From NCBI GenBank assembly GCA_945830575.1, contig CALZZE010000015.1:1-64000 (forward strand): 64,000 nucleotides of DNA. Direction: 5' to 3'. Position numbers and translations under genes: made by a program. Below are positions 8,289 to 18,434 of this stretch, in pieces. Each line of letters opens with the position of its first letter. The stretch's first letter is position 1. The notes beneath the pieces were generated by a model. It saw only the letters and a program-made list of their open reading frames with translations. It ran no database searches and was not told where the DNA came from. The stretch comes from an uncultured Subdoligranulum sp. GTDB taxonomy: Bacteria; Bacillota; Clostridia; Oscillospirales; Ruminococcaceae.

Positions 8289-11200
8289 TTACGTCACGTC
8301 GATTTCCGCCGCCAACGCAAAGCTGTAAATGGTCAGCTTTGTCACCGGCACCGGCAGGCGGGGGCCGAAGGCGCGGCGATACAGCCGCAGCTGGGCGGCG
8401 TATTCTTCCTTATAATAGGACGGGTCGGTGCTGCGGTCTGTCTTGTAATCGAGAATTTCGGCGTGGTCGTCAAACACCAGCACAAGGTCTGCGATGCCCT
8501 GCACCAGAACGGGGGCCTCGCTCTGGGTGGCCGCATCCACCGTGCGGGCGGGCAGCGAGGTGATGAAGGGCGCCTCCCGCAGAACCTCTTTTGCGGCACA
8601 GATGCGCTGCCAGACGTGGCCTTCAAAAAACGGGCGTACCCGGTCCAGCTCCAGCTTTTCCGCCAGCGCCGGATTCAGCAGCTGCAGCTGTATCTGGCGC
8701 TCCACCTCGGCGGGCAGGTCCGGCGTTTGGCCGTCAAAGGGAACGCTCTGCAAAAAGGCATGGATGGCGGTGCCCTTTTCCGCGCCGGTCAGCCCCTGCT
8801 TCTGCAGGAAGGCGGGGCGCTGTAGGACGGTTTCCTTCTGCGCGTGGGTCACGGCGGAAACGCTGACCTTGGCGGGGATGGCCGTCAGCTCCGCATCGGG
8901 ATACTGCCAGCGGAACCCCTCCAGCAGGCTTTGCTTCAGCGTTTCATCGGGCAGGGCGGGCGGCGCGGGCGGCGGCGCGGGGGCTTCCTCCGGCGGCGTC
9001 ACCACCCGCAGCGTCAACGGCGCGGCGGTGTCCTTATGGTGGGGCAGCAGCTCGGCGTAGTTCCACAGCTCGGTGCTGCCCGGATGCAGCAGCGCCGCCG
9101 TGAGCAGCCACCCTGCCCAACTTTTCATGCCCTGCATGGCGGCGGGGCCGGTGGCTTCGGCGGCGGCGCAGAGGGCGGGAGTCTTCATCTCGGACTCCGG
9201 CTTTTTGGCGGGCACCGACAAAATCAGCGCGTCCTGTGCCCGGGTAAGCGCCACATACAGCACCCGCATTTCCTCGCTCAAAGTTTCCATCTTAATGGTC
9301 TGGGCCAGCGCGGCGTAGGGCAGCGTTTTGTACCGCTTGGCGGTGCTGCCCGCCCGCAGCTGCAAACCAAGGCCCAGCGTGCGGTGGGCCAGCACCGGGC
9401 GGCTGGTGTCCGCCGTGTTGAACTGGTGGGCGGTGTCCGCCACGAACACCACCGGGAATTCCAGTCCCTTGGAGCGGTGCACCGTCATAATGGACACGCA
9501 GCCCGGGCGGCTTTGGCCGCCGCCGCTCTGGGTCAGGCCACCGCCCTGCTGCGCGGCATCCATGGCCCGGATGAGCGCAGGCAGTCCGGCGCGGCCCGCT
9601 CCGCCTGCCCACGCGGCAAAGCCCAGCAGCTCCTCCCGGCAGCGCGCCCCCTCCGGCATGGCGCCCACCGCGGCCAGATACCCGGTGCGGGCAAACAGTT
9701 CCTCCAAAAGCTGCTCCACCGGCAGGGTGCGAGCCAGACGGCGGTAGTCCGCCAGCGTCTGCAAAAAAGGCGCAAAGCGGGTCTGCCCGCCGTGGAGCAC
9801 CGCGCCGTACAGACTGCCCGCCGGCTGCGCGGCCCGCAGGTGCACCAGATCGTCCACCGTGTAGCCGAACAGCGGGCTGAGCAGCACCGCCGCCAGCGGC
9901 ACATCCTGCGCCGGGTTGTCGATGATGCGCAGCAGCGCCGCAAAGGGGCGGATGTGGGGCGCGTCCAGCAAATCGGCGGCCACATCCGCGTAGGCGGGGA
10001 TGCCGGCAGCCTCCAGCGCGGCGGCGTAGACAGCAAAGCTTCCCCGGCTGCGCAGCAGGATGCAGAAATCCCCGTAGCCCGCCGGGCGGACAGTGCCTTT
10101 TTCCCGCACCGGAAAGCCCTCTTCCACCATCTGCCCGATGTGGGCGGCGATGGCGCGGGCCTCGGCGGCGGTGTCCGCGCCGGGCAGGAAATCCAGCTCG
10201 CACAGACCTTGGTATTCCCCGGGCAGGCCCACCACCAGCCGCTGGCCGTCCCCGTAGGCCACGCCGCCCAGCTGGGGCGAAAAGAAGGTCTCAAAGAAAT
10301 AATTGATGCCCCCGATGACCGCCGGGGCGCTGCGGAAGTTGGCGTCCAGCGCCAGCGAGGAGGGCGCGCCCGCCGGCTGGGGGTAGGCCCCCCACGCCTG
10401 CTGCTTGGCGATGAACACCCCCGGCTCCGCCTGACGGAACCGGTAAATGCTCTGCTTGATGTCCCCCACGAAAAACAGGTTGTCCCCTTTCGGGCTGGCA
10501 AGAGCAAAATAGATAGCGTCCTGCAGCGCGTTGGTGTCCTGATATTCGTCCACCAGCACGGCGCTGTAACGGCGGCTGACGGTGTCGCACAGCGGGGTGC
10601 GGCGGCCGTCCTCGGTCTGGAGCAGCTGCAGAGTCAGATGCTCATAATCCGCGTAGTCCAGCAGTTTTTCCTCCCGCTTGGAGGCAAAAAAGGCGTCCGC
10701 AAACTGCTGGACGGTGCGCACCAGCGCGGCCACCAGCGGCGCGGCGCGGCGGCGGTCCTGCCGGAATTCCTCCGCATTGCAGACGAGGAAATCGCCTTGC
10801 AGCGCGGTGAGCTGTTTCTTGGCCCGGTCCCGCAGCGCGGAGGCCGCCGAGGCCGCCGGGTTGCCCGCCTTGCCGCCCTTGATGCGTCCGGCGGTACGCC
10901 ATGTATCGTTGCCCACCAGCGACAGCGCCTCCACGGCCCTGTCCCAATCGCCGCCCTGCAAAGCCTGACACAAAAGGTTCGCCCGATCCTCATCGTCCTG
11001 CAAAACAGCGGTGTAGGCCCGGTCGGCGGCATCGTCCCGAGCAGCGATGCGGGCGGCGGCCCGCAGAAGGCTCACCGCACCCTGTGCCCGGGTGAGCGCC
11101 GCCTGCAAAAGCGCCTGCCCCCAGCGTGTGGCGGCGGGGTCGGCATCGGTCTGCCACGCTTCGGCAAATTCCCGCAGCGCCTTTTCCGGGTAGGGCAGCG

Positions 11201-11747
11201 CCCGGGTGAAGTTATACACCTCCAGCACCACGCTGCCCGCCGTGTTGTCGGTGCGGTTGCGGTCGTACAAGTCCGCAAAGGCGCGGAAATCCGGGTCGGT
11301 GTAGGCGGTCTCCAGCGTGTCGGCCAGCACCTCCTGCCGGATGCGCTCCAGCGAAGCCTCGTCGGCGGTCTCAAAGTCCGGCGGCACGTCCAGCGCCGAA
11401 AAATGCTGCTGCACAAAATGCAGGCAGAAGGCGTCCACCGTGCCGATGGAGGCCCGTTGCAGGCGCAGCTGCTGGCGGCGCAGGCGCTGGTTGGCCGGAT
11501 CCGCCCGGACGGCGGCGGCCAGACGCTCGGTGATATCCGCCCGCAGCTTGGCCGCGGCGGCGTTGGTGAAGGTCATAATGAGCAGGCTGTCCGCCTCCAC
11601 GGGATGGTCCGGGTCGGTGATGAGGCCCGCCACCCGCTCCACCAGCACACGGGTCTTGCCGGAGCCGGCCGCCGCCGACACCAGCAGGCTGCCGCCCCGG
11701 GCGGAGATGGCCGCCGCCTGCGCGGGGGTGAATTGAATGCCGGACAT
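8289..11747 (-). CDS. addA: ATP-dependent helicase/nuclease subunit A
   Basis: UvrD-like helicase motifs (AAAGSGKTRVLVERV, DEYQDTN) and C-terminal nuclease LDYKTD. Confidence 0.95.
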   Translation of the reverse strand: MSGIQFTPAQAAAISARGGSLLVSAAAGSGKTRVLVERVAGLITDPDHPVEADSLLIMTFTNAAAAKLRADITERLAAAVRADPANQRLRRQQLRLQRASIGTVDAFCLHFVQQHFSALDVPPDFETADEASLERIRQEVLADTLETAYTDPDFRAFADLYDRNRTDNTAGSVVLEVYNFTRALPYPEKALREFAEAWQTDADPAATRWGQALLQAALTRAQGAVSLLRAAARIAARDDAADRAYTAVLQDDEDRANLLCQALQGGDWDRAVEALSLVGNDTWRTAGRIKGGKAGNPAASAASALRDRAKKQLTALQGDFLVCNAEEFRQDRRRAAPLVAALVRTVQQFADAFFASKREEKLLDYADYEHLTLQLLQTEDGRRTPLCDTVSRRYSAVLVDEYQDTNALQDAIYFALASPKGDNLFFVGDIKQSIYRFRQAEPGVFIAKQQAWGAYPQPAGAPSSLALDANFRSAPAVIGGINYFFETFFSPQLGGVAYGDGQRLVVGLPGEYQGLCELDFLPGADTAAEARAIAAHIGQMVEEGFPVREKGTVRPAGYGDFCILLRSRGSFAVYAAALEAAGIPAYADVAADLLDAPHIRPFAALLRIIDNPAQDVPLAAVLLSPLFGYTVDDLVHLRAAQPAGSLYGAVLHGGQTRFAPFLQTLADYRRLARTLPVEQLLEELFARTGYLAAVGAMPEGARCREELLGFAAWAGGAGRAGLPALIRAMDAAQQGGGLTQSGGGQSRPGCVSIMTVHRSKGLEFPVVFVADTAHQFNTADTSRPVLAHRTLGLGLQLRAGSTAKRYKTLPYAALAQTIKMETLSEEMRVLYVALTRAQDALILSVPAKKPESEMKTPALCAAAEATGPAAMQGMKSWAGWLLTAALLHPGSTELWNYAELLPHHKDTAAPLTLRVVTPPEEAPAPPPAPPALPDETLKQSLLEGFRWQYPDAELTAIPAKVSVSAVTHAQKETVLQRPAFLQKQGLTGAEKGTAIHAFLQSVPFDGQTPDLPAEVERQIQLQLLNPALAEKLELDRVRPFFEGHVWQRICAAKEVLREAPFITSLPARTVDAATQSEAPVLVQGIADLVLVFDDHAEILDYKTDRSTDPSYYKEEYAAQLRLYRRAFGPRLPVPVTKLTIYSFALAAEIDVT

Positions 11748-11765
11748 GGCAGGCTCCTTTCTGGT

Positions 11766-14700
11766 TCATTCCTCAAACGGGTCTTCCGATAGTTCGATGC
11801 AGCGTTCGTTTTCTCCGTCACGGTGGCCGCAGACGGCCCGGTAGTCGCAGTATTGGCAGGGGCGTCTGTTCCCGGCGCAAAGGGGCTGCGCCTGCACCTG
11901 CCCGGTGTAGAGATTCTGCGCCATCGCCACCAGCAGTCCGTCCAGATGGTCCCGGATGCGGCCCAGCTTGGCCGGGTCCGCCAGCCGCTTTTTGGCGGTG
12001 AAATGCAGCTTGCCGTTTTTGAAGGTGAGCGGCACATACGCGCCGGTGCCCTTGGTGTCCATGGCCCGGTAGACGCTCTCCTCGTCCAGCAGAAGCCCCT
12101 CCAGCGGGTAGTCCTGCGGGGCGGCCTGCCCTTCCTCGGGGCGGCGGTCGGTCTCCTGCGCCGGGTCTGCCCACAGATACTCCACGCCTGCGGCGGCAGG
12201 ATTCTCAAACAGGGCGCCGCCGTTGCGTTCCAGCGTGAACAGGTACAAAAGCATCTGGCAGTCCTTGCCGCAGTACACTTCCCGCAAATCGAATTTCTTG
12301 GTGCCGGTCTTGTAGTCCACCACACGCAGATACGTTTTATTTTGCAGCGTCATGGTGTCCACCCGGTCCACGGTGCCCACGATGCGCACCGTGTGGCCCA
12401 GCCCGTCCGGCAGCTCCACCGGGGGCACGCCGTCATCGTCGATGCGCAGCTCGTAGGCCGCCGGGCGGAATCCCGACTGCTGGAAATCCCGCCGGATGAA
12501 GGCCAGCAGGCTGACCAGATTGCGGCTGATGCGCTGTAACAGGTATTCCATGCGCTGGCTCTGGCCGGGCAGGCTGGCATCGGCGTATTCCTTCACAAGG
12601 CTGTCCACCAGCGCTTTCAGGTCTTCATCGGACAGCGCGGTAAACGCCCCGCCCTGCCGGGAGAGCGCCTGTTCCAGCACCCAGTGGGTGAGCGTGCCGC
12701 TGATGTTGGGGGCCAGCTCCGCCTTCTGCCGGGGGCTGGCCTTGAGGATGTATTGCAGGAAATAGCCGAAGGGACAATCGCTGTACCGTTCAAATTTGGT
12801 GGGGCTGACCCGCAGCTTGGGGCCAAGCAGTACCTGCAAAGCGGCGGTGTCCTCCACGGTGGCCCCCGCAAAGCCTGCGGCAGCGGCCCGGTGCAGCGCG
12901 GCAAGACTGACATCGCTCTGCTGTTCCAGCGCGGCCAGCACGGCGGCGCGGCAGGGGTCGTCGGCATTCTGCCACAGGCTGCCCAGCAGATCCAGCGCGG
13001 CGGCGGGGGTGCCGCCCAGCTCTTCGGCGGTCAGCCGGGCAGGCGGAACGGCCAGCAGCTCCAGCACCGGCGTGACGGCGGCGCTGGGCGGCAGCTCCTG
13101 CCCGCCGGGCCAGGACAGCCACAGGAACTGCGCCGGGGCGGTGAGGGCCTTGTAAAAGCAGATGCCCTCCCGCAGCACCCGGTTTTCAAAGCAGTCCGGC
13201 AGGTCGGCGCCGTGGTTCATCATCAGGTCCCGGTCGGCGTGGGTCAGCAGGCCGATGTCCCCCGGCGTCTGGGGAAACTCCCCCTCCGCCAGTCCCAGCA
13301 CAAACACCGCGTCCACCTCCGGCAGCCGCATCCGACCCGCCGTGGTGAAGATGACGCTGTCCAGACTTCGGGGGATGTGCCCCATGTCGGTGGTGCGCAG
13401 CAGCAGGGTGAACAGCTCGGCGTAGTCGGCGGGGGGCAGGGGTTCCTCCCCCATCATGCCCGCCAGCTGGTTGAGCAGCTCCATGACGGTGTTCCACTCC
13501 CGCAGCGCCTCCTCGGCGGCGGGCAGCTCGCCCCGGCGGCGCAGGTCGGCGGCGAGGGCGTTGAGGGTCTCCTCCGCGCCAAGGCCCTGCAAAAACAGAT
13601 AGATTTGCCGGGTAGTCTCGGCGGCAGACCTGTTCCGGGCTTTGGCAATGAATTTCTGCGCCCGGCTCACCAGAAACTCCCGCGCCTGTTCCGCCAGCGC
13701 CAGCGTGCGGACGTCCTCATCGGTGGCGCGGTCGCTGTAGCCCGCCGCACTGCGGGTGAAGGGGCCGCGCCATTCCTCCGCTTTGAGGGGCCATGTATAG
13801 GTATAATTTTCCAGTGCGCACTGGGCGTCCTCCGGCAGACTGGTCAGGCCGGTCTTGAGCAGCCGCACCATGGTGCGGGAATTCACGCCGCTGCGCAGAA
13901 TTTCCAGCGCCGCATGCACCGCCCGGGCGGGGGCGGTATGCTCTGGTGTGGTGGGTTCGTCACAGAACAGCGGAATGTTCTGCAGCCGGAACTCATAGCG
14001 CACGGCGGAGCGGTAGCTGTCCGCGCTGCGGCAGATGACCGCCATTTTCCGGTAAGGTGTGCCCGCTCTGGCCCGGGCGCGGATGGCCGCGGCGGCAGCC
14101 TTGGCCTCGTCCTGCCGGGAAGCCGCCGCGTACTGCACAATGTCCGGCGCGGCGGGGTCCACGGTGCGCTCGGGGGTGTAGGCCGGGTCCGCCAGCAGCA
14201 GGTTCAGTTCGGCCAGTGTGCCAGTGTGGCGGCGGTCCTCGGTGAGCAGCGTGGTGTGGGTGTCCACCCCCGCATCCCGGGCCATCCGTTTCAGCAGCGA
14301 TGCCACCCGCCGTCCGCCGCTGAAGGTGCCCATGCCGTCGTCCGGGGCATCGGAATCACAGCAGAGGCTCACCGTCACATCGGTGACGGGCAGCATGGCC
14401 GCCAGCATGGCCCGCTTGGGGGCGTTGAAGGTGTCGAACTCGTCAATGAACACCGCCCGCCCCGCAAACCACGCGGCGTCCAGCGTCTGGGCGGCCCGCT
14501 GCACCCGGTCGCCCGGGTCCATGGCGGTCTGCTGCAAAAGGGCCTCGTAGGCGGCAAAAATCAGCGACAGTTCGCTTAGTTTTTCCCTGTCCGCGCCGGG
14601 CTTGCGGGCAAAGTCCGCCAGCTGTTCCGGCGTGACGCCCGCGCTTTTCAGTTCCTCGATGGTCTGGGCCGCCTTCTCGCAGAACGCCGCCGAGCGCCTC

Positions 14701-15026
14701 TGGCGGCTGTAATACACCACCTTGTCCAGCAGGCTGTCCATGGCGCGGCGCACCAGCATGGCCCGGCCCGCCTCGGTGAGGGTAGGCACCGCCGCGCCGC
14801 CGTACCGGCGCAGCAGCGTTTCAGCCAGCGAGGTGAAGGAATAGCTTTCCACAAACACCGAGCGGCTGTCCCCCAGCGTGCGGTAGAGCATCCCCTCGGT
14901 GGAGGAGGTGAACTGCTCCGGCACGATGAGGATGCTGCGCTGGCCGGCGTCGGCGCGCTGGCGCAGCAGCTCCCGCAGGGTGTGGGATTTCCCGCTCCCC
15001 GACGGGCCAAGCAATAGGTGCAGCAT
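11766..15026 (-). CDS. addB: ATP-dependent helicase/nuclease subunit B (start trimmed to MLHLLLGPSGSGK)
   Basis: Walker A GPSGSGKS; C-terminal cysteines and VVDYKTG nuclease motif; adjacent to addA. Confidence 0.92.
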   Translation of the reverse strand: MLHLLLGPSGSGKSHTLRELLRQRADAGQRSILIVPEQFTSSTEGMLYRTLGDSRSVFVESYSFTSLAETLLRRYGGAAVPTLTEAGRAMLVRRAMDSLLDKVVYYSRQRRSAAFCEKAAQTIEELKSAGVTPEQLADFARKPGADREKLSELSLIFAAYEALLQQTAMDPGDRVQRAAQTLDAAWFAGRAVFIDEFDTFNAPKRAMLAAMLPVTDVTVSLCCDSDAPDDGMGTFSGGRRVASLLKRMARDAGVDTHTTLLTEDRRHTGTLAELNLLLADPAYTPERTVDPAAPDIVQYAAASRQDEAKAAAAAIRARARAGTPYRKMAVICRSADSYRSAVRYEFRLQNIPLFCDEPTTPEHTAPARAVHAALEILRSGVNSRTMVRLLKTGLTSLPEDAQCALENYTYTWPLKAEEWRGPFTRSAAGYSDRATDEDVRTLALAEQAREFLVSRAQKFIAKARNRSAAETTRQIYLFLQGLGAEETLNALAADLRRRGELPAAEEALREWNTVMELLNQLAGMMGEEPLPPADYAELFTLLLRTTDMGHIPRSLDSVIFTTAGRMRLPEVDAVFVLGLAEGEFPQTPGDIGLLTHADRDLMMNHGADLPDCFENRVLREGICFYKALTAPAQFLWLSWPGGQELPPSAAVTPVLELLAVPPARLTAEELGGTPAAALDLLGSLWQNADDPCRAAVLAALEQQSDVSLAALHRAAAAGFAGATVEDTAALQVLLGPKLRVSPTKFERYSDCPFGYFLQYILKASPRQKAELAPNISGTLTHWVLEQALSRQGGAFTALSDEDLKALVDSLVKEYADASLPGQSQRMEYLLQRISRNLVSLLAFIRRDFQQSGFRPAAYELRIDDDGVPPVELPDGLGHTVRIVGTVDRVDTMTLQNKTYLRVVDYKTGTKKFDLREVYCGKDCQMLLYLFTLERNGGALFENPAAAGVEYLWADPAQETDRRPEEGQAAPQDYPLEGLLLDEESVYRAMDTKGTGAYVPLTFKNGKLHFTAKKRLADPAKLGRIRDHLDGLLVAMAQNLYTGQVQAQPLCAGNRRPCQYCDYRAVCGHRDGENERCIELSEDPFEE

Positions 15027-15088
15027 GACGGTTCCCTCCTTTTTCTGAATATTATAACACACCGCCCGGGGATTGAACAGCGGAAATT

Positions 15089-15637
15089 TCAGGCCCCCGT
15101 CAGAGCATCCCACAGCGCCGAGCGAATCTCATATTTACCGAACACCAGCGCGTTTTCCGCCCTGCCGGGGTAGCGGGCCTCGCTGGCGGAAACGCAGAGC
15201 GCCGGGTACAGCACGCAGAACCAGTTGCGGCCCTCCCCCGCCCCCAGCGTCACCCGCAGGGCGGTGTACGCCCCCTCCGGCAACGAAAACCGGCCGTATT
15301 CCCGGGCGGTGAAGTCCTGTTTTTGCAGCTGCACCGTCACATTCTGCCCCTTGGCCGCCAGACGGGCGGTCTGCTCCAGCGCGGGCAGCAGCGCCCGCAG
15401 GCGGGTCTCGGCCTGTTCGCTGGTCTCGCAGCTTTGCAGCGCATCGGCGGCGGTTTGCAGCACCGCGTCCCGCACCGCCAGCTTGCAGAGCTGGTCCTCC
15501 CAGGTATCGCTGTTGGCCACCACATGCAGGCGCAGCGTGTCCTGCCGTACCTGCGCGGCGGTGCCGTGGATGGCCACCGTCAGCAGCAGCGTAAGTAAAA
15601 AGCCAAGGCCGCAGCCAATTTCCAAAGTCTTTCTCAT
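15089..15637 (-). CDS. spoIIR: stage II sporulation protein R
   Basis: LRLHVVANSDTWEDQLCKLAVRDAVL signature. Confidence 0.9.
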   Translation of the reverse strand: MRKTLEIGCGLGFLLTLLLTVAIHGTAAQVRQDTLRLHVVANSDTWEDQLCKLAVRDAVLQTAADALQSCETSEQAETRLRALLPALEQTARLAAKGQNVTVQLQKQDFTAREYGRFSLPEGAYTALRVTLGAGEGRNWFCVLYPALCVSASEARYPGRAENALVFGKYEIRSALWDALTGA

Positions 15638-15682
15638 AAAAAACACCCCTTTCTGCCCAGAGTGTGGACAGCAAAGGGATGT
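15638..15682 (-). terminator. ispE terminator-like hairpin whose 3' arm carries the spoIIR SD
   Basis: ACATCCCTTT(15682-15673) / AAAGGGGTGT(15652-15643), inner CTGTCC/GGGCAG, then TTTTTT and ATG. Confidence 0.75.
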
Positions 15683-15699
15683 TCTATTCCTCCGGGCGT

Positions 15700-16611
15700 T
15701 TACCCGGCAGTTTTTTGCTTTTTGCGGACAAGCGGACGGCCGTGAACCACCCGCGCACCGCCCCGGTCCGGGCGGCACAGGTAGACCTGCCGGTAGCGTT
15801 GGCGCAGCTCCGCAGCGGCCTGCGCGGCTTGTTCCTCCCCGTCAAACAGGCCAAACACCGCCGCGCCGCTGCCGGTCATCTGGCTGGCGATGGCCCCGTG
15901 GGCGTCCAGCAGCTGCCGGATGACGGGGGTCTCCACCGCGCCGGAGCAGTGTTCCAGCGCATTGCCCGCCGCGGCGCAGAGGCCCCGCAGGTCGTCGGCG
16001 CGGATGGCCTGCTCCTGCTGCTCGCAGTCCGGGTGGACGGGGCTGCCCACCACATCGTACTGCTTGAAGGCCTCCGGCGTGGAAACGCCCACGCTGGGCA
16101 TCACCACCACGAACCAGCAGTCCGGGCAGGGGGGCAGCGCTTTGAGGAAATCCCCCACGCCCTGCACCCGGCAGGTGCCGCCCATCAGCGCAAAGGGCAC
16201 ATCCGCCCCGATGGCAGCGCCGATGGCGCACAGTTCACTCATGGACAGCTTTGCGCCGTACAGAGCGTTCAGCCCCACCAGCACACCGGCGGCGTCGGCG
16301 CTGCCGCCCGCCATGCCGGCACGCACCGGCACCCGCTTCTGGATGGTGATATCCACCCCCGCCAGCAGGCCGGTGTACTGAAAGAAGGCCAGCGCCGCCT
16401 TGATGGCGGTGTTTTTGTCGTTGGCAGGCACAAAACTGCCGGGCAGCGTGAGCGTCAGCCCCTCGCTGCGGGTGAGGGTGAGCTTTTCAAACAGATCAAT
16501 GCTCTGCATCACCATATCCAGCGCATGGTATCCGTTGGGCAGCGTGCCCACCACGTCCAGAGACAGGTTCAGCTTGGCGGGGGCCAGCACGGTGACAGAT
16601 TTGTACTGCAT
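15700..16611 (-). CDS. ispE: 4-diphosphocytidyl-2-C-methyl-D-erythritol kinase
   Basis: APAKLNLSLDVVG and PVRAGMAGGSADAAG GHMP motifs. Confidence 0.94.
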   Translation of the reverse strand: MQYKSVTVLAPAKLNLSLDVVGTLPNGYHALDMVMQSIDLFEKLTLTRSEGLTLTLPGSFVPANDKNTAIKAALAFFQYTGLLAGVDITIQKRVPVRAGMAGGSADAAGVLVGLNALYGAKLSMSELCAIGAAIGADVPFALMGGTCRVQGVGDFLKALPPCPDCWFVVVMPSVGVSTPEAFKQYDVVGSPVHPDCEQQEQAIRADDLRGLCAAAGNALEHCSGAVETPVIRQLLDAHGAIASQMTGSGAAVFGLFDGEEQAAQAAAELRQRYRQVYLCRPDRGGARVVHGRPLVRKKQKTAG

Positions 16612-16617
16612 GGTTTT

Positions 16618-17790
16618 TTACCTCCAGCCGTTGTCTTCGAGGAAGGCGCGGATGCGGCGCATGGCGGTCTCCAGATGCTCCACGCTGTATGCGTAGCTGA
16701 TGCGGGCGAAGCCCTCGCCGGAGCTGCCGAAGGCATCGCCCGGCACGATGGCAATTTCCTTTTCATGGAGCAGCCGCTCGCAGAATTCCTCGCTGGTCAG
16801 GCCGCTGATCTGGATGGAGGGGAACACGTAGAACGCGCCCCGCGGCTCGAAGCAGGTCAGGCCCATCTCGTTGAGCGCCTTCACCACATAGCGGCGGCGG
16901 CGGTTGTATTCGTCCCGCATGGTCTCGATGGCGTCATCGCACTGGCGCAGCGCCGTGATGGCGGCGTACTGGCTGGTGGTGGGTGCAGACATGATGCAGC
17001 TTTGATGAATTTTGGTCATCACCTTGATGATGGGCTGCGGCCCCACCGCGTAGCCCAGCCGCCAGCCGGTCATGGCGTAGGATTTGGAGAAGCCGTTCAC
17101 CACGATGGTGCGCTCCCGCATACCGGGCAGACTGGCGATGGACACATGGCGATCCAGCCCATAGGTCAGCTCGGAATAAATCTCATCGGACAGCACCATG
17201 ATATCGGTGCCGCGCAGCACCTCCGCAATGGCCTCCAGGTCGGCAGCGCTCATCACGCCGCCGGTGGGGTTGTTGGGGAAGGGCAGCACCAGCAGCTTGG
17301 TTTTGGGGGTGATGGCCGCCTTCAGCTGGTCGGCAGTGAGGCGGAAGTCATCCTCCGCTTTGGTGGCGATATGCACCGGCACGCCGCCGGTGAGCTGGGT
17401 GATAGGCTCGTAGCAGACAAAGCAGGGCTCCGGGATGATGACCTCATCCCCCGGCTGCACCAGCGCACGGATGCACAGGTCGATGGCCTCGCTGCCGCCC
17501 ACCGTCACCACCACCTCATTCGGCTGGTAGTCCAGCTCAAACCGGCGGGACAGGTAGCGGCAGATTTCCTGCCGCAGCTGCATCAGGCCCGCGTTGGCGG
17601 TGTATTTGGTGCGCCCCTGCTCCAGACTGCGGATGCCCGCATCACGCACCGCCCAGGGGGTCTTGAAGTCCGGCTCGCCCACGCCCAGACTGATGCAATG
17701 GGGCATTTCCGCCGCCATATCGAAAAACCGGCGAATGCCCGAGGGCCGCATCTCCTTGGCGGCGGGGGCCAGAATGGAATCGTAGTTCAT
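16618..17790 (-). CDS. PLP-dependent aminotransferase class I/II
   Basis: SLGVGEPDF and NGFSKSYAMTGWRLGY motifs. Confidence 0.92.
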   Translation of the reverse strand: MNYDSILAPAAKEMRPSGIRRFFDMAAEMPHCISLGVGEPDFKTPWAVRDAGIRSLEQGRTKYTANAGLMQLRQEICRYLSRRFELDYQPNEVVVTVGGSEAIDLCIRALVQPGDEVIIPEPCFVCYEPITQLTGGVPVHIATKAEDDFRLTADQLKAAITPKTKLLVLPFPNNPTGGVMSAADLEAIAEVLRGTDIMVLSDEIYSELTYGLDRHVSIASLPGMRERTIVVNGFSKSYAMTGWRLGYAVGPQPIIKVMTKIHQSCIMSAPTTSQYAAITALRQCDDAIETMRDEYNRRRRYVVKALNEMGLTCFEPRGAFYVFPSIQISGLTSEEFCERLLHEKEIAIVPGDAFGSSGEGFARISYAYSVEHLETAMRRIRAFLEDNGWR

Positions 17791-18269
17791 CACAGGACGG
17801 TACACTCTCTTTCATCGATCTCCTCGGCCTGATACAGCCGGCCGCCCCGCTTATAGGTGCGCAGCACAAAGCTGGTGGCGGTGGACAGCACATCGTCCAG
17901 CGGGCTTAACCGCTTTGCCACAAACAGGGCGATCTCCTGAAAGCTGCGGCCCTTGATGACCACCTGCAGATCGTAGCCGCCGGACATGAGCAGGACGGTG
18001 TCCACCTCCTCGAACCCGGCGATGACATTGGCGATCTCGTCAAAGCCGCGGGATTTGCGGGGAGACACATGCAGTTCAATGACCGCCTCCACCACATTGA
18101 TGCCCGCCTGCTCCCAGTCGATCATGGCTTCATAGCCGCGGATGTAGCCTTTGGCGGCGGCCTCGTCCATCATGGCGGCCACTTCCGCGGGGGTTTTATC
18201 CAGCATAGCGGCGATGTCCTCGATGGGCAGCCGTGCATTTTTTTCCAGAATACGAAGTAACTGTTCCAT
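17790..18269 (-). CDS. Lrp/AsnC family transcriptional regulator
   Basis: N-terminal HTH plus RAM-like domain; stop overlaps the aminotransferase start. Confidence 0.88.
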   Translation of the reverse strand: MEQLLRILEKNARLPIEDIAAMLDKTPAEVAAMMDEAAAKGYIRGYEAMIDWEQAGINVVEAVIELHVSPRKSRGFDEIANVIAGFEEVDTVLLMSGGYDLQVVIKGRSFQEIALFVAKRLSPLDDVLSTATSFVLRTYKRGGRLYQAEEIDERECTVL

Positions 18270-18286
18270 AGCGAATTCCCCTTTGC

Positions 18287-18307
18287 CTATAATTAGGTAT
18301 ATTATAG
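18287..18307. promoter_or_regulatory. operator-like inverted repeat over the lrp-like -10 box
   Basis: CTATAAT-N7-ATTATAG. Confidence 0.5.
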
Positions 18308-18372
18308 CAAAATTCTATGCGGAGAGCAAGAGAGAGTTGCGGGCCGGAGCAGCCGAACTTTTTCGGGAACGG

Positions 18373-18401
18373 TTGCCCTTGCCGGAAATATCTGGTATAA
18401 T
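18373..18401 (+). promoter_or_regulatory. promoter for the ACT/PFL pair
   Basis: TTGCCC-17-TATAAT. Confidence 0.65.
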
Positions 18402-18434
18402 GGAACTGCAACAAAAAAAGAGGAGTGCTGAAGT

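Noticed and set aside
8844-11792. 982 aa ORF antisense to addA
   Set aside because: Same GC-bias artefact; the minus strand encodes a clear AddA with helicase motifs.
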